A stretch of 64,000 nt of DNA from Halichondria panicea (GCF_963675165.1 NC_087382.1:2108001-2172000), one strand, 5' to 3'; shown: positions 33,715-44,469, counted from the first letter of the stretch. The notes: generated from the letters alone by a model not told the origin. Numbers and translations: made by a program.

Positions 33715-33874
33715 CTGCACTATAGCAAGGTAAGCCGCTCCCTCTGCGTATCGAATGAGTAGACCTCCTCCCAGGTACGAGACCACATACATGGCAATGA
33801 AGGCCACACCCCTCAATCCTGGCACATAGTTACAACCACCTCCACCAAAGAAACACTGAATAGCAAACCAATAG
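33715..33874 (-). pseudogene. stray copy of CRT-like gene exon 4
   Basis: The same 160-bp exon as 66-225 with only a few differences, still preceded by a TTACAG acceptor. Its donor region reads GTTATC instead of GTATGG. Translation YSYWFAIQCFFGGGGCNYVP through LLIRYAEGAAYLAIVQ is intact. No other CRT exon lies near it; it stands between an RHBH stub and an orphan receptor exon. Confidence 0.9.
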
Positions 33875-34143
33875 CTGTAATAAACAAAGAGCAACATAAA
33901 TATACTACCCACAATTACACCACGCAGCAGCTCATACATAAATTCTCTCCATATAATGTATACAGGTAGTCTTCCACAGGCCAGAGGTTTTATATAGTAT
34001 CACGTATGTAGCTGTCATCAGACAAGTCCAGGCTTCCAATTCCCTGTATGTTTTGCTGTTCCCAGAAAATCCATACCACCCTGCTTCCCAGAAACTGAAA
34101 GGAAGTTGTGGTTACCCCACGCCCCCACGCCCACACACCACAG

Positions 34144-34296
34144 AACACACGACTGGTTCTGGCCACCATTGACGAGTGCTGGAGCAAAGACGACCACACA
34201 ACAACTCAAGGAGACACTGCAAACATCGCTATTGCCAGCCATTAAGTATCAGTTGACAAGAACAGATAAACAGTGTACAAGCAAATGACTTCCTAC
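34144..34296 (+). pseudogene. orphan last exon of receptor-like gene, decayed
   Basis: Starts after CCACACACCACAG with ACACACGACTGGTTCTGG, encoding TRLVLATIDECWS, then loses about 17 bases, so the SPSQRPTTQQ part is out of frame; a few more bases are missing near the end. No upstream receptor exon. Confidence 0.85.
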
Positions 34297-34446
34297 TGTA
34301 AACCCTTAAAACGAGATGCTACAAATATCATACTGCTTTTTGGGATCAAAAACATCTAAATTCTAATAATTGACAATTCAACACATTTGTGGCAGGGGAA
34401 ACTTTTGCATGATTTATAAACAATTTCCGTATAGCATGTATATATT

Positions 34447-34497
34447 TAGCCTCGATTCCAGGCCGATTTAATTTTAATCGGCCTTGAATCGAGGCTA
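34447..34497. mobile_element. minimal Mutator-like MITE, 51 bp, with 9-bp target duplication
   Basis: TAGCCTCGATTCCAGGCCGA and its near-exact inverse joined back to back. Flanks GTATATATT at 34438-34446 and 34498-34506 are identical. Confidence 0.9.
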
Positions 34498-35399
34498 GTA
34501 TATATTAATTTTAAAAAACTTTTTTCTAATAAGTTAAATGTTGCACACAGCGAGAGAGTTAGCTAAAAGTCTATTTGCGTTGAGATCGACCCCGGAAGTT
34601 ATTATGCTTTATTTGGTGGACAAGTATGCCTGGGACTTCTACGTGGAAAATGCTAACTTTTAGCTGGTTGGAGCTTACTAGCTCTACAGCATATAGATAG
34701 AAGCGCTTTTTAACAAGGAATCCAATGGTAGATCTATATGAAACTTTGAATTTCAGTAAAGCATGACAAAGTTATGACAACTTTATGAAAGTCAAACTCG
34801 ACACAAATAGACTTGTAGTCCATCATAATTATAGTCAGGTTGTGCTATAGTTCTGCACAGAGGCTGTTAGAATGGGATTCCTTTCTTGAGTGTCATAGTC
34901 TCCCTTGAGAGCAGCTCTCTCCAAGCAAGCACATGTGTAGCCAGTCTTGTCACCATATAGATACACTTGGTTAGCACGCAACAATATTCTAGCCAGCACA
35001 TTAAAGGTCCTGCAGCAGTATCATAATTATAATGGAGGTGTAATAAAATAACAGTGAGGCCACACTTGTACACTAGTCTACACTGCAGGTCAATTAGGAG
35101 CATTTTTGCTTCTTGCTATTTAAGAAGTGAAGGGATACAGCTAGAGAACAAAACACAATAACCAAATCTGTTATCAGGAGCACATGTCATTTCCTCTTTC
35201 ATTTCCCTCACACTTGCATACCTTCCAGAGAAGTTGCTATTGGACTGACTGATGAGTTGGTATTGATAAGGACATGGCTGGAATTTCTTAGAATATTGTA
35301 CATATTTCAGTAACAAGTGTAGTGTCTACTAGCACTTTGGAGGGTACATAGACACTAGTCGAGCGCCGGCGCCCGACTACATAGATAGACACAGGGCCA
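34498..35399. other. no gene seen; contains a duplicated block
   Basis: 34842-34980 (GGTTGTGCTATAGTTCTGCA and onward, through CTCTCCAAGCAAGCACATGT) is repeated at 46585-46730. Otherwise no coding-like frame. Confidence 0.5.
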
Positions 35400-35745
35400 A
35401 GCCTGTCCACATGTCTTGCTACCAGGGTGCCTAAGCCTGCCAGCCTGTCTTCCAGTGCTACCAGGGTGCCTATAGCCTGCCAGCCTGTCTTGCTACTGGT
35501 GGCCTATAGCCTGCCAGCCTGTCTTGCTACCAGGGGGCCTATAGCCTGCCAGCCTGTCTTGCTACCAGGGGGCCTATAGCCTGCCAGCCTGTCTTGCTAC
35601 CAGGGTGCCTATAGCCTGCCAGCCTGTCTTGCTACCAGGGGGGGCCTATAGCCTGCCAGCCTGTCTTGCTACCAGGGGGCCTATAGCCTGCCAGCCTGTC
35701 TTGCTACCAGGGGGCCTATAGCCTGCCAGCCTGTCTTACTGGCAT
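35400..35745. repeat. minisatellite of ~34-bp GCCTATAGCCTGCCAGCCTG units, about ten copies
   Basis: Unit GCCTATAGCCTGCCAGCCTG followed by TCTTGCTACCAGGG. The paralogous place in unit A (14857-14940) has three copies. It marks the 5' border of duplicated unit B. Confidence 0.9.
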
Positions 35746-36033
35746 AGTTGAATGGTGCTAGTAACTTCAAGTGGTTGTGTTTTGTCTGGCTTCCCATTGT
35801 ACGCCCACTCTTACAGACACTAGTCTTGTGTGCATGTGCTATAGTTAGCTACCAGACAAAGCTTACCGCCCACATACATCATCCTCATATCCTCATATTT
35901 GTTTGCTTACATGTGAACTCTAAACCTCCTACCAGCCAGACAGTCTCACTCACTATATATAGCAGCTAGTGGACTGTTTGGCTGGGTATCAAGACTATTG
36001 GTTTGTTGGCACTATTGATATTCAACGCCCAAC

Positions 36034-36035
36034 AG

Positions 36036-36113
<78 letters not shown>
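36034..36113 (+). repeat. (CA)n microsatellite abutting the ectodomain exon
   Basis: About 38 CA units run directly into the acceptor-like CACAG before the Cys-rich exon. The hydrophobic signal-like frame upstream and the Cys-rich frame downstream differ, so read-through of the tract would not join them; splicing from GTTTGT near 35999 would. Confidence 0.85.
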
Positions 36114-36114
<1 letters not shown>

Positions 36115-39070
36115 CCTAGAGTGTCACTGCACTGGCTGCAAGGACACTACCTACTGCACTGTACAGGATGGTGCTTGCTTCACATCATCAACTGTGAGAG
36201 CTCACACACACAATAATGTTGTGTACACTGTTTATACAACAACGTGTGTTTATAGTTCATTGTGTGTGCATGTGTGTTGTGCAAATACTTATTATATATC
36301 TCAACATTTTGACAGGTTTCCAATCATTTAATTATGGGTTGTCTGCCTGCGAGTCTAGCATCACTAATGTGCGACCAATCAGATTCAAGCGTTCAGTGTT
36401 GCCATAACAACCATTGTAACCTAGTCGGAAGTGCTGGAAATCAACGATTCTTAAGAAATGAAGGTAATGAAGATCAAAGAAGATTATGAAGATCAAAGAA
36501 GATTATGAATATCATTCAATTCTCGAGTAATATTTATTGAGTCTTTATTCTTAAGGAATGCTTGCATGACACCACCAAAGCGAGCCAGACAGATTGGGGG
36601 GCCCCTTGTGTAATTAAAGGGCCCTCCCCCTAATTACTTATAATTATACAACTATTTTATTGTATGTCCCGCCCACACACACACACACACACACACACGT
36701 ACAGAAGAAGCCACTGAAATGCCTGACAACGCTATTCTATTGGGTGTTGTAATTGGGGTGGTTGTCGTAGGTACTATTGTAATTGCATCTCTAGTAGTGG
36801 CCGCCCTCTGTTGTATCTTATACCGGAGGCAGAAAAGAAAGACACAACATCCTGTTTCCACCATTGAAGCCACACCCACTCCCGAGGTCCGCTGCACGGC
36901 ACACACTAACAACAACTGTCGTGCCATTCTTCCACAGAGTAAGTCAACTGCATCATTATAATTATTATAACGTCCGATTTCAAACTGTTTGGTGCTTAGA
37001 TCAGTGATGATTAATATCCCTCCTTTGGCTGTGCAGGTGAGAGTATAGGATCACTCATAAAGGCGGCCATGTTTTATGGTGATCCCTTGTCACCGCTTGT
37101 CCAACGCTCTATAGCACAACAGACAATGCTAGAGAAGTACCTGACAAAGGGAGGATTTAGTAGTCGATATATTGGGCGATGGCGTGAGGACAGAGTGGCT
37201 GTGACCGTGTTCTCTGTCAAGCATCAACACTTCTGGACTAATGAGTCTACCATACTGCAGGTTAGTAGCAGTGTGAGTCTACCATACTGCAGGTTAGTAG
37301 CAGTGTGAGTCTACCATACTGCAGGTTAGTAGCAGTGTGAGTCTACCATACTGCAGGTTAGTAGCAGTGTGAGTCTACCATACTGCAGGTTAGTAGCAGT
37401 GTGTAGCTAGTAGCCTGGTTAGGGCATGGAATGCATGGTGATCATAACCATGGTTACAGGTATGCATGGTGATCATAACCATGGTTACAGGTATGCTTAC
37501 GTATACAGTCTAGAGATTCAGTAGCTATAGGTATATGTAGTTCTTAGAGTGTTTTAGCATAATTACTCGTGAAGTTTTATGATGGGTTTGAAATCCATTG
37601 CTTTTGACCAAAGCAGAGACCCAAATGTGCTAGCTGTTGCCCACCCCTACACTTGCAATCACACACCACCCACACCACACCACCCACACACACACACACG
37701 AGCAGCTTCCACTGATGAGACATGACAGTATATTGAGCTTCATTGCTGCAGACACTGTATTCAAGAAATCAGTTAACCACCTCTACCTCATTAGTGAGTA
37801 TCATCGTAGGGAGACCCTCAGGGAGCACCTCGTTAAGAGCACACTGGAGGTATCAGAGGCTCTGCTGTTGATCAGCTCTCTTGTGTCTGGAGTGGAGTAC
37901 TTACACAGTGTGCTAGCTCAGGAGAGCAGAGGTGGGGTGGTGGTGAAGCCATCCATTGAACACTGCAACCTAACCAGTCAAAATGTCTACGTGGACAAGT
38001 CAGGTGATCTATAATTGTAGCTATGTGCATTTTTTGTGCTTGAATAATATCCTTCAAATTCATTGGGGAAGCTATGTGCATTTTATATGCTTATTCATTA
38101 ATGATCTTTACCCAACACTTTTTTCTTCTCCGTCTTCTGCAGGTTCATGTTGTCTGAGTGACTTTGCCTTGTCAGTAACTCAGAGTGGGTGTGTCAGTGG
38201 GTGTGGTCACACTGCCCACTCAGACATAAGATACCGCCCACCAGAAGCATTAGCCGCTACCACTACTGACGCTGGGTTCGAGGGTTTAAAGAGTGGAGAC
38301 GTGTACTCCCTCGGACTCATACTCTGGGAGGTGGCCAATTGCTGCCTAGTCCAAGGTGAGGGGGACGCTCTGTGAATATAGGAAAACTGTATCCCACTCT
38401 CTCCCCGCTAAAATTACATTTGTGGATTATTTATTGTATTTTGTGCAGGTGAGGACAGTGTGTACTCTCTACTGTACTCTGACCTCTTGGACTCTGAAGC
38501 CACACCTACTAGAGACAATATGATGAGAATAGTTTGTGAGGAGGGAAAGAGACCGCCTCTACCAGAGCAATGCTCTAGAGATGAGGTGATCAATTATATT
38601 AAGTTCAGATATTTCTGTATATATAGCGTTCGTTTTGGTATAGCTATCTTTGAGAGCCCGTAATTTGTGTTCAGATTGTCCAATGTCAAAACTAAATGAC
38701 GTATTCAATAGCTCTCAGAATTATCTTTCCAATGGTGTGCTTAGATACAAGTTCTGTGATTGGTAAATTTAACAAAAGGGAATTTAAGGCTAGCTATTTC
38801 TAGAGCTAGAGTTTACAGCGTTTGATTTAACATTTAACGACATTTCGTTTAGCTCTATACAATGTCCCCCCACATACTCACGCCCACACACCACAGAACA
38901 CACGACTGGTTCTGGCCACCATTGACGAGTCCTGGAGCTCCTCTCCCTCGCAAAGACCAACCACACAACAACTCAAGGAGACACTGCAAACATCGCTATT
39001 GCCAGCCATTAAATGGCAAGTATCAGTTGACAAGAATGGACAAACAGTGTATAAGCAAATGACTTCCTAG
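36114..39070 (+). CDS. TGF-beta type I receptor-like transmembrane pseudokinase, copy B
   Basis: Exons splice in phase: 36114-36247, 36316-36463, 36705-36938, 37037-37260, 37706-38003, 38143-38355, 38449-38585, 38897-39070; about 520 codons to a TAG. The ectodomain has the receptor three-finger pattern (LECHCTGCKDTTYCTVQDG ... QCCHNNHCNL). One membrane helix follows (AILLGVVIGVVVVGTIVIAS). SPLVQRSIAQQ matches the segment after the GS loop of type I receptors, but no SGSGSG is present. Kinase fold: RYIGRWREDRVAVTVFSVKH, where the β3 Lys is Thr; HCNLTSQN replaces HRDLKSKN; SDFALSV replaces the DLG/DFG motif; RYRPPEAL stands for the APE region; then GDVYSLGLILWEVANCC and RPTTQQLKETL. Three catalytic sites are lost, so it is a pseudokinase. 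The first exon (signal peptide) is unresolved: the stretch matching copy A's signal peptide at 35960-36030 has a base deletion and an in-frame stop. Confidence 0.8.
37245..37400 (+). repeat. 32-bp tandem array of exon end plus splice donor (copy B)
   Basis: Five copies of GAGTCTACCATACTGCAG/GTTAGTAGCAGTGT directly follow the true exon end, making five consecutive potential donors. The unit length (32) is not divisible by three, so only the first donor keeps the frame of the next exon at 37706. Confidence 0.88.
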
Positions 39071-39600
39071 GAATTATGACAAACTCTTGTACATAATAAC
39101 AAAAAGAGGTGCTGCAAATATCATCATCGTTTTTTACTGCTTTTTTGTGTCAGAATCATTCAATTATTTTTGTCCCCGCATCAATATTACATTTCACTAA
39201 ACTATAATTATATATACAAGTGTAAAAACAAAATGGGGAAGTAGGGCTGACCCACTCAAATACCAAGAAGGTATCCCTGAGTTCATGCACCAAGCAGCGT
39301 GCAACAGTTTAAGATTAATTTGATTCAATTAACATTATATAGACTGTAAATACTATAAGTACAACAAAGACAGTGGAGCAGAGGCTCCAATACACAAAGC
39401 TATAGGGGCGCCGCTAGGAGCAGGCCGCCGGGCTAGAGCACAAAGCAGTATTAAAAGAGAACTATTATTACACAAGAAGTACATGCAATAGTAACAGGAA
39501 CCCACGCTTGAAACAGTACAACACAGATATACTAGCAAAGTCGTTACAAGTAACTGAATCTAGTCCAAAAGTCAATATATATAATTCTACATTGTTAATG

Positions 39601-39834
39601 TTACTCTTTCACGACATCGATGACAGTGTGCGTGACTTCGAGTGTATTGTTTTGAGGAGGGGGAGGGGCTGGTCTGTAGTCCTCTGTGGTGAGGGGGGTT
39701 AGTACGTCCAGGGCAGGCTCTCTCAGCTGGTCTGGCCTCGTGGCAGGTCGGATGATGGGAGGAGTGATGTAACGATCAGGGTCATCTTCTTCCATGGCTC
39801 CGTCAGTGTACGGATCACATCTGTCCGCGTTTGT
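39601..39834 (-). pseudogene. RHBH-B cytoplasmic tail beyond an in-frame stop
   Basis: Immediately after the RHBH-B stop the same frame stays open for 77 codons. It matches the tail of the other copies (TNADRCDPYTDGAMEEDDPD ... TVIDVVKE) and ends at the expected place. Only one base (TGG to TGA at 39835-39837) separates it from the upstream frame. Confidence 0.88.
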
Positions 39835-42800
39835 TCAGGTTTCTTTGTTCTCCATTTCGTACCTTTCCAGTTTGCGAACTCGTGGAATCCTTTTTCTCAG
39901 TTTGAGTGAGTTTTGCAGAACAGGAACTTTCTTCAACATGTACTCGTAACAATGGTAGCAAACTATCACCACAAACAAAATAAAAGCCACTGCCATTGAA
40001 ATGTTGGATATTATGACTTGACTCTCATTGATGTTTCCTATGTAGAGGGTGCCATACGCTAGAATTGCAAGATTGAGGAAAAAGAGTGTTTCCAGTAAAT
40101 CATTGAATCGTATTTTGTACACTGGATAATTCTGCGATTTGAAAACAATCAGTCCAACAGTTATAGATCCAGCTGATAGTACAGGGAGAGAAGTGTCCAA
40201 AGCCAAGGCTGTTATTAGATTATGAGCAATCAAAGAAAATAGGAGCAGTCCCACCCAGTAGCGATGCTTGGGAGTGAATGGAGCATGGTATGCATCCATG
40301 AAACCAATGTAGTATGTGTTCTTAGTCCATTTCGTGAGTTTCCATTTTGAACAGCGAGGAAGCCATTGTCCAAAGAAGAGCAGTACAGTGAACAATATAC
40401 CAGAAATGAGGATTATGGCGGCAAAAATAAACCGAGGGACATGACCGGGAGTGAAATATTGCACATTGCCGTCATACAACCAAACTATATCACTTGAATT
40501 GTTGGGAAAATCCAATACCTTGGTTGCACCATCAGGATAATCCAAGACCCTGTATTGCAGTGCAGCAATGATAAACCGTAAGAGTTTGGAATAAGAGAGT
40601 AGGACGAGTGTGCCTAGGGCAGCAACTGGGTTCCTGTTGGAGAGGAGCTTTGCAAATGAGTCAAAGTACTTGCTTAAAATGATTATTAAGAACATCAGAA
40701 GAAACAGGTAAGCGGGAAAGACAATCTGAAGGAGCACTTTTGCTTGAGAGTTCATTCTATCATAAAAGCATGTCTCAATACCTAAGTCAAGATTCACCCA
40801 CGATATGAAAACTGTCAAAGGGTTATGAAAAGGTACGAAAATCGACTGATTTGCAGCTAATACATTAGTGTAGAAGATCAGCCCATGGATAGTGCCTGTT
40901 GCTACGGTAATGTTGAAAACGAGAATGAATGCGACTAGTACTATGCCTGCCAGGGCAAACGGGAGTAGCAGGAGAAGGTAAGTGTTTGAGCAGAGTTCAC
41001 ATCGTGAAGTACCTAACACAAGACTCAGTCCTGGTTCACATTCTCCACACAAGACACCACTTCGATTGTGGGCACATTGTTCGTCAGGGTTGCTTAGACT
41101 GATGTTGACTGGTTTTAGTACACAATAGTCAAATGTACAGTTACTAACAACATACCCACTTCCGTTAGTAGTATTAGTCACTCCTATCCATATGTTGTTA
41201 TTGCTTTCCAATTTTATGGTCCCATTTTCCTCAGAGCAGTTTGTTATCTGATATTCTTGTTGCAAGACTGGATCACAGTCACACTTGCACTCAATTGAGG
41301 ACATGATTGGCCTGAGTCCAATAGGGCATTCACACTTTAGAAAAGATATGTTTAGAATTTGTCTTGAAATTCCCAAATTGTTGCATGGACCATCAGCATA
41401 GAGTTCCACTTGAGCAGAGCTGTCTTGTGAGAATACATTATACTCTAATTCTGTGCACTGATTGCCAACTTCTTGCTGTGCTTGTCCTTCTTTAAGACGA
41501 TCAACTCTACTGCTCTCAGTGATAACAGAACTGTGAATTATGGCATTATTCATTGGATTTCCAGCTTGGTCTACAGCCATAACACTTATTGTGAATGCTT
41601 GTCCTTTTCTAACAGAAATGGTCTGCTTGGTGGTGTTACACAACTTCACTCTGACAGCCTTTGAAGCTATCCATGAATAATGCACAGTATTGTTCAAGTA
41701 CTCAAATCCATTGTCTGATGAAGAGAGTTCGGCTGATACATCCACCGTACACCTGTCCAAAAGACCTCCGTAAATATCTGCTCCTGACTGGGAAGCTGTG
41801 TTGTTTGTCAAAAAAGTGTTGCGATGATTAATTGATGTACTGTTCAAACACTTAACTTCTTCTTCATATGAATTAGACTGGGAAGATTTGACAAAAGGTA
41901 TCAAAGTCTCAACAAAATTGATATCAAAACCATAGAGATCTAGAGTTTGAATGAAGCATTCTGTTTGTGTCAGATCTCCTGCAGTAGTTACATCCTCTCC
42001 TCTACACACACCACTCTCAGTACTGTCTGCCACAAATATCCCCCCTCCATATTGAGCCGTGTTATTGTGGATTTCTAGTATGACTAGCATTTTACCAATC
42101 TCTAGCTCCAAGTCCTGTTTCAAAATATAGATCTTGGAACTTTGTTGTAGATACACTCCACCTCCGCTATTGTTTACTGAGTTTGACTTGATTTGGACGT
42201 GAGCGTGAGAAAAAGCCTTAATGTTTGAAGCGACTGCATAAATACCTCCTCCATTTTGAGCATCATTTCGATCTATAATACTCACAAACAGTACAGGTTC
42301 TATGTCACTACATGTACACAGGACAAAGTTATTATTAAATATACAACCAGTAGTGACCTTCGAATCAAATTCAATTTCGCTTGAGTATGCATAAATCCCA
42401 CCACCATTTTGTGCTGTGTTGTGAGAAATCTCTATTGGATAGTGAACAAAGAGTGTGCTCTCTCTCAGAAACACACCTCCTCCAACAGTAGCAGTATTGT
42501 TAGAAATGACCACTCCTTCTGCATTGATATAGACTTGACTCTGGATTGCTCTGATGGCTCCACCCTGCACACCACGGTTGTTACTGAGAGTTGTGGGTCC
42601 ATTGAACTCCACTCGACTGCTTAGAGCATACACAGGGTTGACATTATTGCTAACGTTGTTAACTCCCGTAAATGACAAGTTAGAATGCACTGCGTAAATG
42701 ATATTTTCACCCTCTAAATTGTCAAATATGCTTGTATTAGTAATTATCAAAGTTGAGATAGCAACCGCAATCACTCCATCTTGTTGAGTGGCTCTGTTGT

Positions 42801-44469
42801 TTGTGAGCACAGAGTCAGAAATGTTCACAGTGCCACCAGCAACAAAAAACACTCCACCAAAGTCAGCACTGTTATTTTTAAACATGACTTTGGAGATGGA
42901 TATATTTCCAGTATATACCAAAATCGCTCCACCAAGACTAGTTCCTCCATTACCAAATACAGCTATACTGTCACTATCAACTACAGCTTCATTGTCCGTT
43001 ATATTACAGCTCATGATAGATGCATTAACTATGAAAAGTCCAATCGCTCCACCAGAGGCTGCCTTGTTGTTTGTTAGCTCGCTATCAGATATCAGTAACT
43101 CTCCAGTCAAAACCGAAATCGCTCCATCTGATCTTTCAGCACTGTTGTACGCTAGCTCACTGTCGGAGATTGAGAAATTCCCAAACTGGATATTAATTGC
43201 TCCACCGTCAAAAATAGCACTATTGTTCAGTAGTGCACAATTGTATATGGTCAAATTACTTCCAAATGTGAAAATTGCTCCACCTAATCCTTCAGCACTG
43301 TTGTACGCTAGCTCACTGTCGGAGATTGAGACACTCCCATTCTGGCTATAAATTGCTCCACCGCTATCGATAGCACTATTGTTCAGTAGTGCACAGTTGG
43401 AAATGAACAAATTACTTTCGGAGGTTAAAATTGCTCCACCGTCAATGATAGCACTATTGTTTAGTAGCGTACAGTTGGAAATGAACAAATTACTTTCGGA
43501 GGTTAAAATTGCTCCACCATATTCAGCACTGTTGTACGCTAGCTCACTGTCAGAGATTGAGACACTCCCATCCTCACTATAAATTGCTCCACCGCTATCG
43601 ATAGCACTATTGTACGCTAGCTCACTGTCGGAGATTGAGACACTCCCATCCTGGCTATAAATTGCTCCACCATCAAGGATAGCACTATTGTTTAGTAGCG
43701 CACAGTTGTATATGGTCAAATTACTTTCGGAGGTACTAATCGCTCCACCATTATGATAAGCGCTATTATTTGTAAAGTTGCTCCAACTGATAGTCACACT
43801 TGCAGAGACCACAAACACTGCTCCACCATATGCAGCAGTATTGGAATCGAACCTTGAACCATTAATAACAGTTTGATTTGATTTAATCTTCACTGCACCA
43901 CCATCGTTACTGAAGAAGTCACTCTTTTCAATGTACACAGTATCAGCCTCAACAACACGTAATGCTCTGTCAATGCCAGTGTTGTTCACAAAGAGAACTT
44001 GTTCAATCGTCACAGTTACCGTACGAGTGATCCAGAGTGTACAAGCTTCCAACTTTAGCAATTTCAAGTCTACCAAATAGCATTGAGAAATGTTCATGTA
44101 GCCTGAACTACTTTCATCACCTGCTCCAGTGAAATGCAAACCTTCGATACTCAATGCACTGATATTAGATAACTGCACTCTACCAGAACTGTTCAAACTG
44201 ATGGTGGCATTTTGGCCAGCAATAATCACCTCTCTGAAATTATAGATATAAAGCATTTCACGTAATATATGATCTCCAGGTAGAAAGCTCAAGGAGAGAT
44301 TGTCTCCACCAGATAACAGGGCTGTTTGAACAAGCTGCTCGAGAGTGAAACAAGTTCCATTTCGATAGTCATTACACAAGTCGGTTAAATCCACTGGCAC
44401 GATGTGATAGTGCTCACTCCTGGTAACAGTAGCTAGGGTCAGTAGCAGCACCAACCAGGTGCAGTGCAT
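39835..44469 (-). CDS. RHBH-B: giant beta-helix / polytopic membrane protein, tail truncated by a stop
   Basis: A single intronless frame of about 1,544 codons from the ATG homologous to the other copies (MHCTWLVLLLTLATVTRS signal peptide; an ATG 11 codons further upstream is less likely). Same order as RHBH-A: beta-helix coils, Ig-like segment, Cys-rich CKCDC/CGECEPGL region, seven or eight membrane helices with FMDAYHAP. The beta-helix is about 110 residues longer than in A because two coil types (SNLTIYNCALLNNSAI and GSVSISDSELAYNSA) alternate four times instead of once, in DNA about 43110-43760. The frame ends at ENKET-stop where A has ENETW, so the membrane part is complete but most of the cytoplasmic tail is lost unless the stop is read through or is polymorphic. 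Confidence 0.85.
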   Translation of the reverse strand: MHCTWLVLLLTLATVTRSEHYHIVPVDLTDLCNDYRNGTCFTLEQLVQTALLSGGDNLSLSFLPGDHILREMLYIYNFREVIIAGQNATISLNSSGRVQLSNISALSIEGLHFTGAGDESSSGYMNISQCYLVDLKLLKLEACTLWITRTVTVTIEQVLFVNNTGIDRALRVVEADTVYIEKSDFFSNDGGAVKIKSNQTVINGSRFDSNTAAYGGAVFVVSASVTISWSNFTNNSAYHNGGAISTSESNLTIYNCALLNNSAILDGGAIYSQDGSVSISDSELAYNSAIDSGGAIYSEDGSVSISDSELAYNSAEYGGAILTSESNLFISNCTLLNNSAIIDGGAILTSESNLFISNCALLNNSAIDSGGAIYSQNGSVSISDSELAYNSAEGLGGAIFTFGSNLTIYNCALLNNSAIFDGGAINIQFGNFSISDSELAYNSAERSDGAISVLTGELLISDSELTNNKAASGGAIGLFIVNASIMSCNITDNEAVVDSDSIAVFGNGGTSLGGAILVYTGNISISKVMFKNNSADFGGVFFVAGGTVNISDSVLTNNRATQQDGVIAVAISTLIITNTSIFDNLEGENIIYAVHSNLSFTGVNNVSNNVNPVYALSSRVEFNGPTTLSNNRGVQGGAIRAIQSQVYINAEGVVISNNTATVGGGVFLRESTLFVHYPIEISHNTAQNGGGIYAYSSEIEFDSKVTTGCIFNNNFVLCTCSDIEPVLFVSIIDRNDAQNGGGIYAVASNIKAFSHAHVQIKSNSVNNSGGGVYLQQSSKIYILKQDLELEIGKMLVILEIHNNTAQYGGGIFVADSTESGVCRGEDVTTAGDLTQTECFIQTLDLYGFDINFVETLIPFVKSSQSNSYEEEVKCLNSTSINHRNTFLTNNTASQSGADIYGGLLDRCTVDVSAELSSSDNGFEYLNNTVHYSWIASKAVRVKLCNTTKQTISVRKGQAFTISVMAVDQAGNPMNNAIIHSSVITESSRVDRLKEGQAQQEVGNQCTELEYNVFSQDSSAQVELYADGPCNNLGISRQILNISFLKCECPIGLRPIMSSIECKCDCDPVLQQEYQITNCSEENGTIKLESNNNIWIGVTNTTNGSGYVVSNCTFDYCVLKPVNISLSNPDEQCAHNRSGVLCGECEPGLSLVLGTSRCELCSNTYLLLLLPFALAGIVLVAFILVFNITVATGTIHGLIFYTNVLAANQSIFVPFHNPLTVFISWVNLDLGIETCFYDRMNSQAKVLLQIVFPAYLFLLMFLIIILSKYFDSFAKLLSNRNPVAALGTLVLLSYSKLLRFIIAALQYRVLDYPDGATKVLDFPNNSSDIVWLYDGNVQYFTPGHVPRFIFAAIILISGILFTVLLFFGQWLPRCSKWKLTKWTKNTYYIGFMDAYHAPFTPKHRYWVGLLLFSLIAHNLITALALDTSLPVLSAGSITVGLIVFKSQNYPVYKIRFNDLLETLFFLNLAILAYGTLYIGNINESQVIISNISMAVAFILFVVIVCYHCYEYMLKKVPVLQNSLKLRKRIPRVRKLERYEMENKET

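Noticed and set aside
35748-35969. Hydrophobic frame (WLCFVWLPIVRPLLQTLVLC) as signal peptide of receptor B
   Set aside because: There is no ATG start, the same stretch in unit A is not open in that frame, and copy A offers a better signal peptide at 15701.
42788-43351. Long plus-strand open frames antisense to RHBH (also 22971-23423, 53204-53887, 62804-63130)
   Set aside because: They mirror the periodic beta-helix coils of the minus-strand gene (IAPPxxALLFVSSLSD type periodicity) and have no start context, signal or family resemblance of their own.
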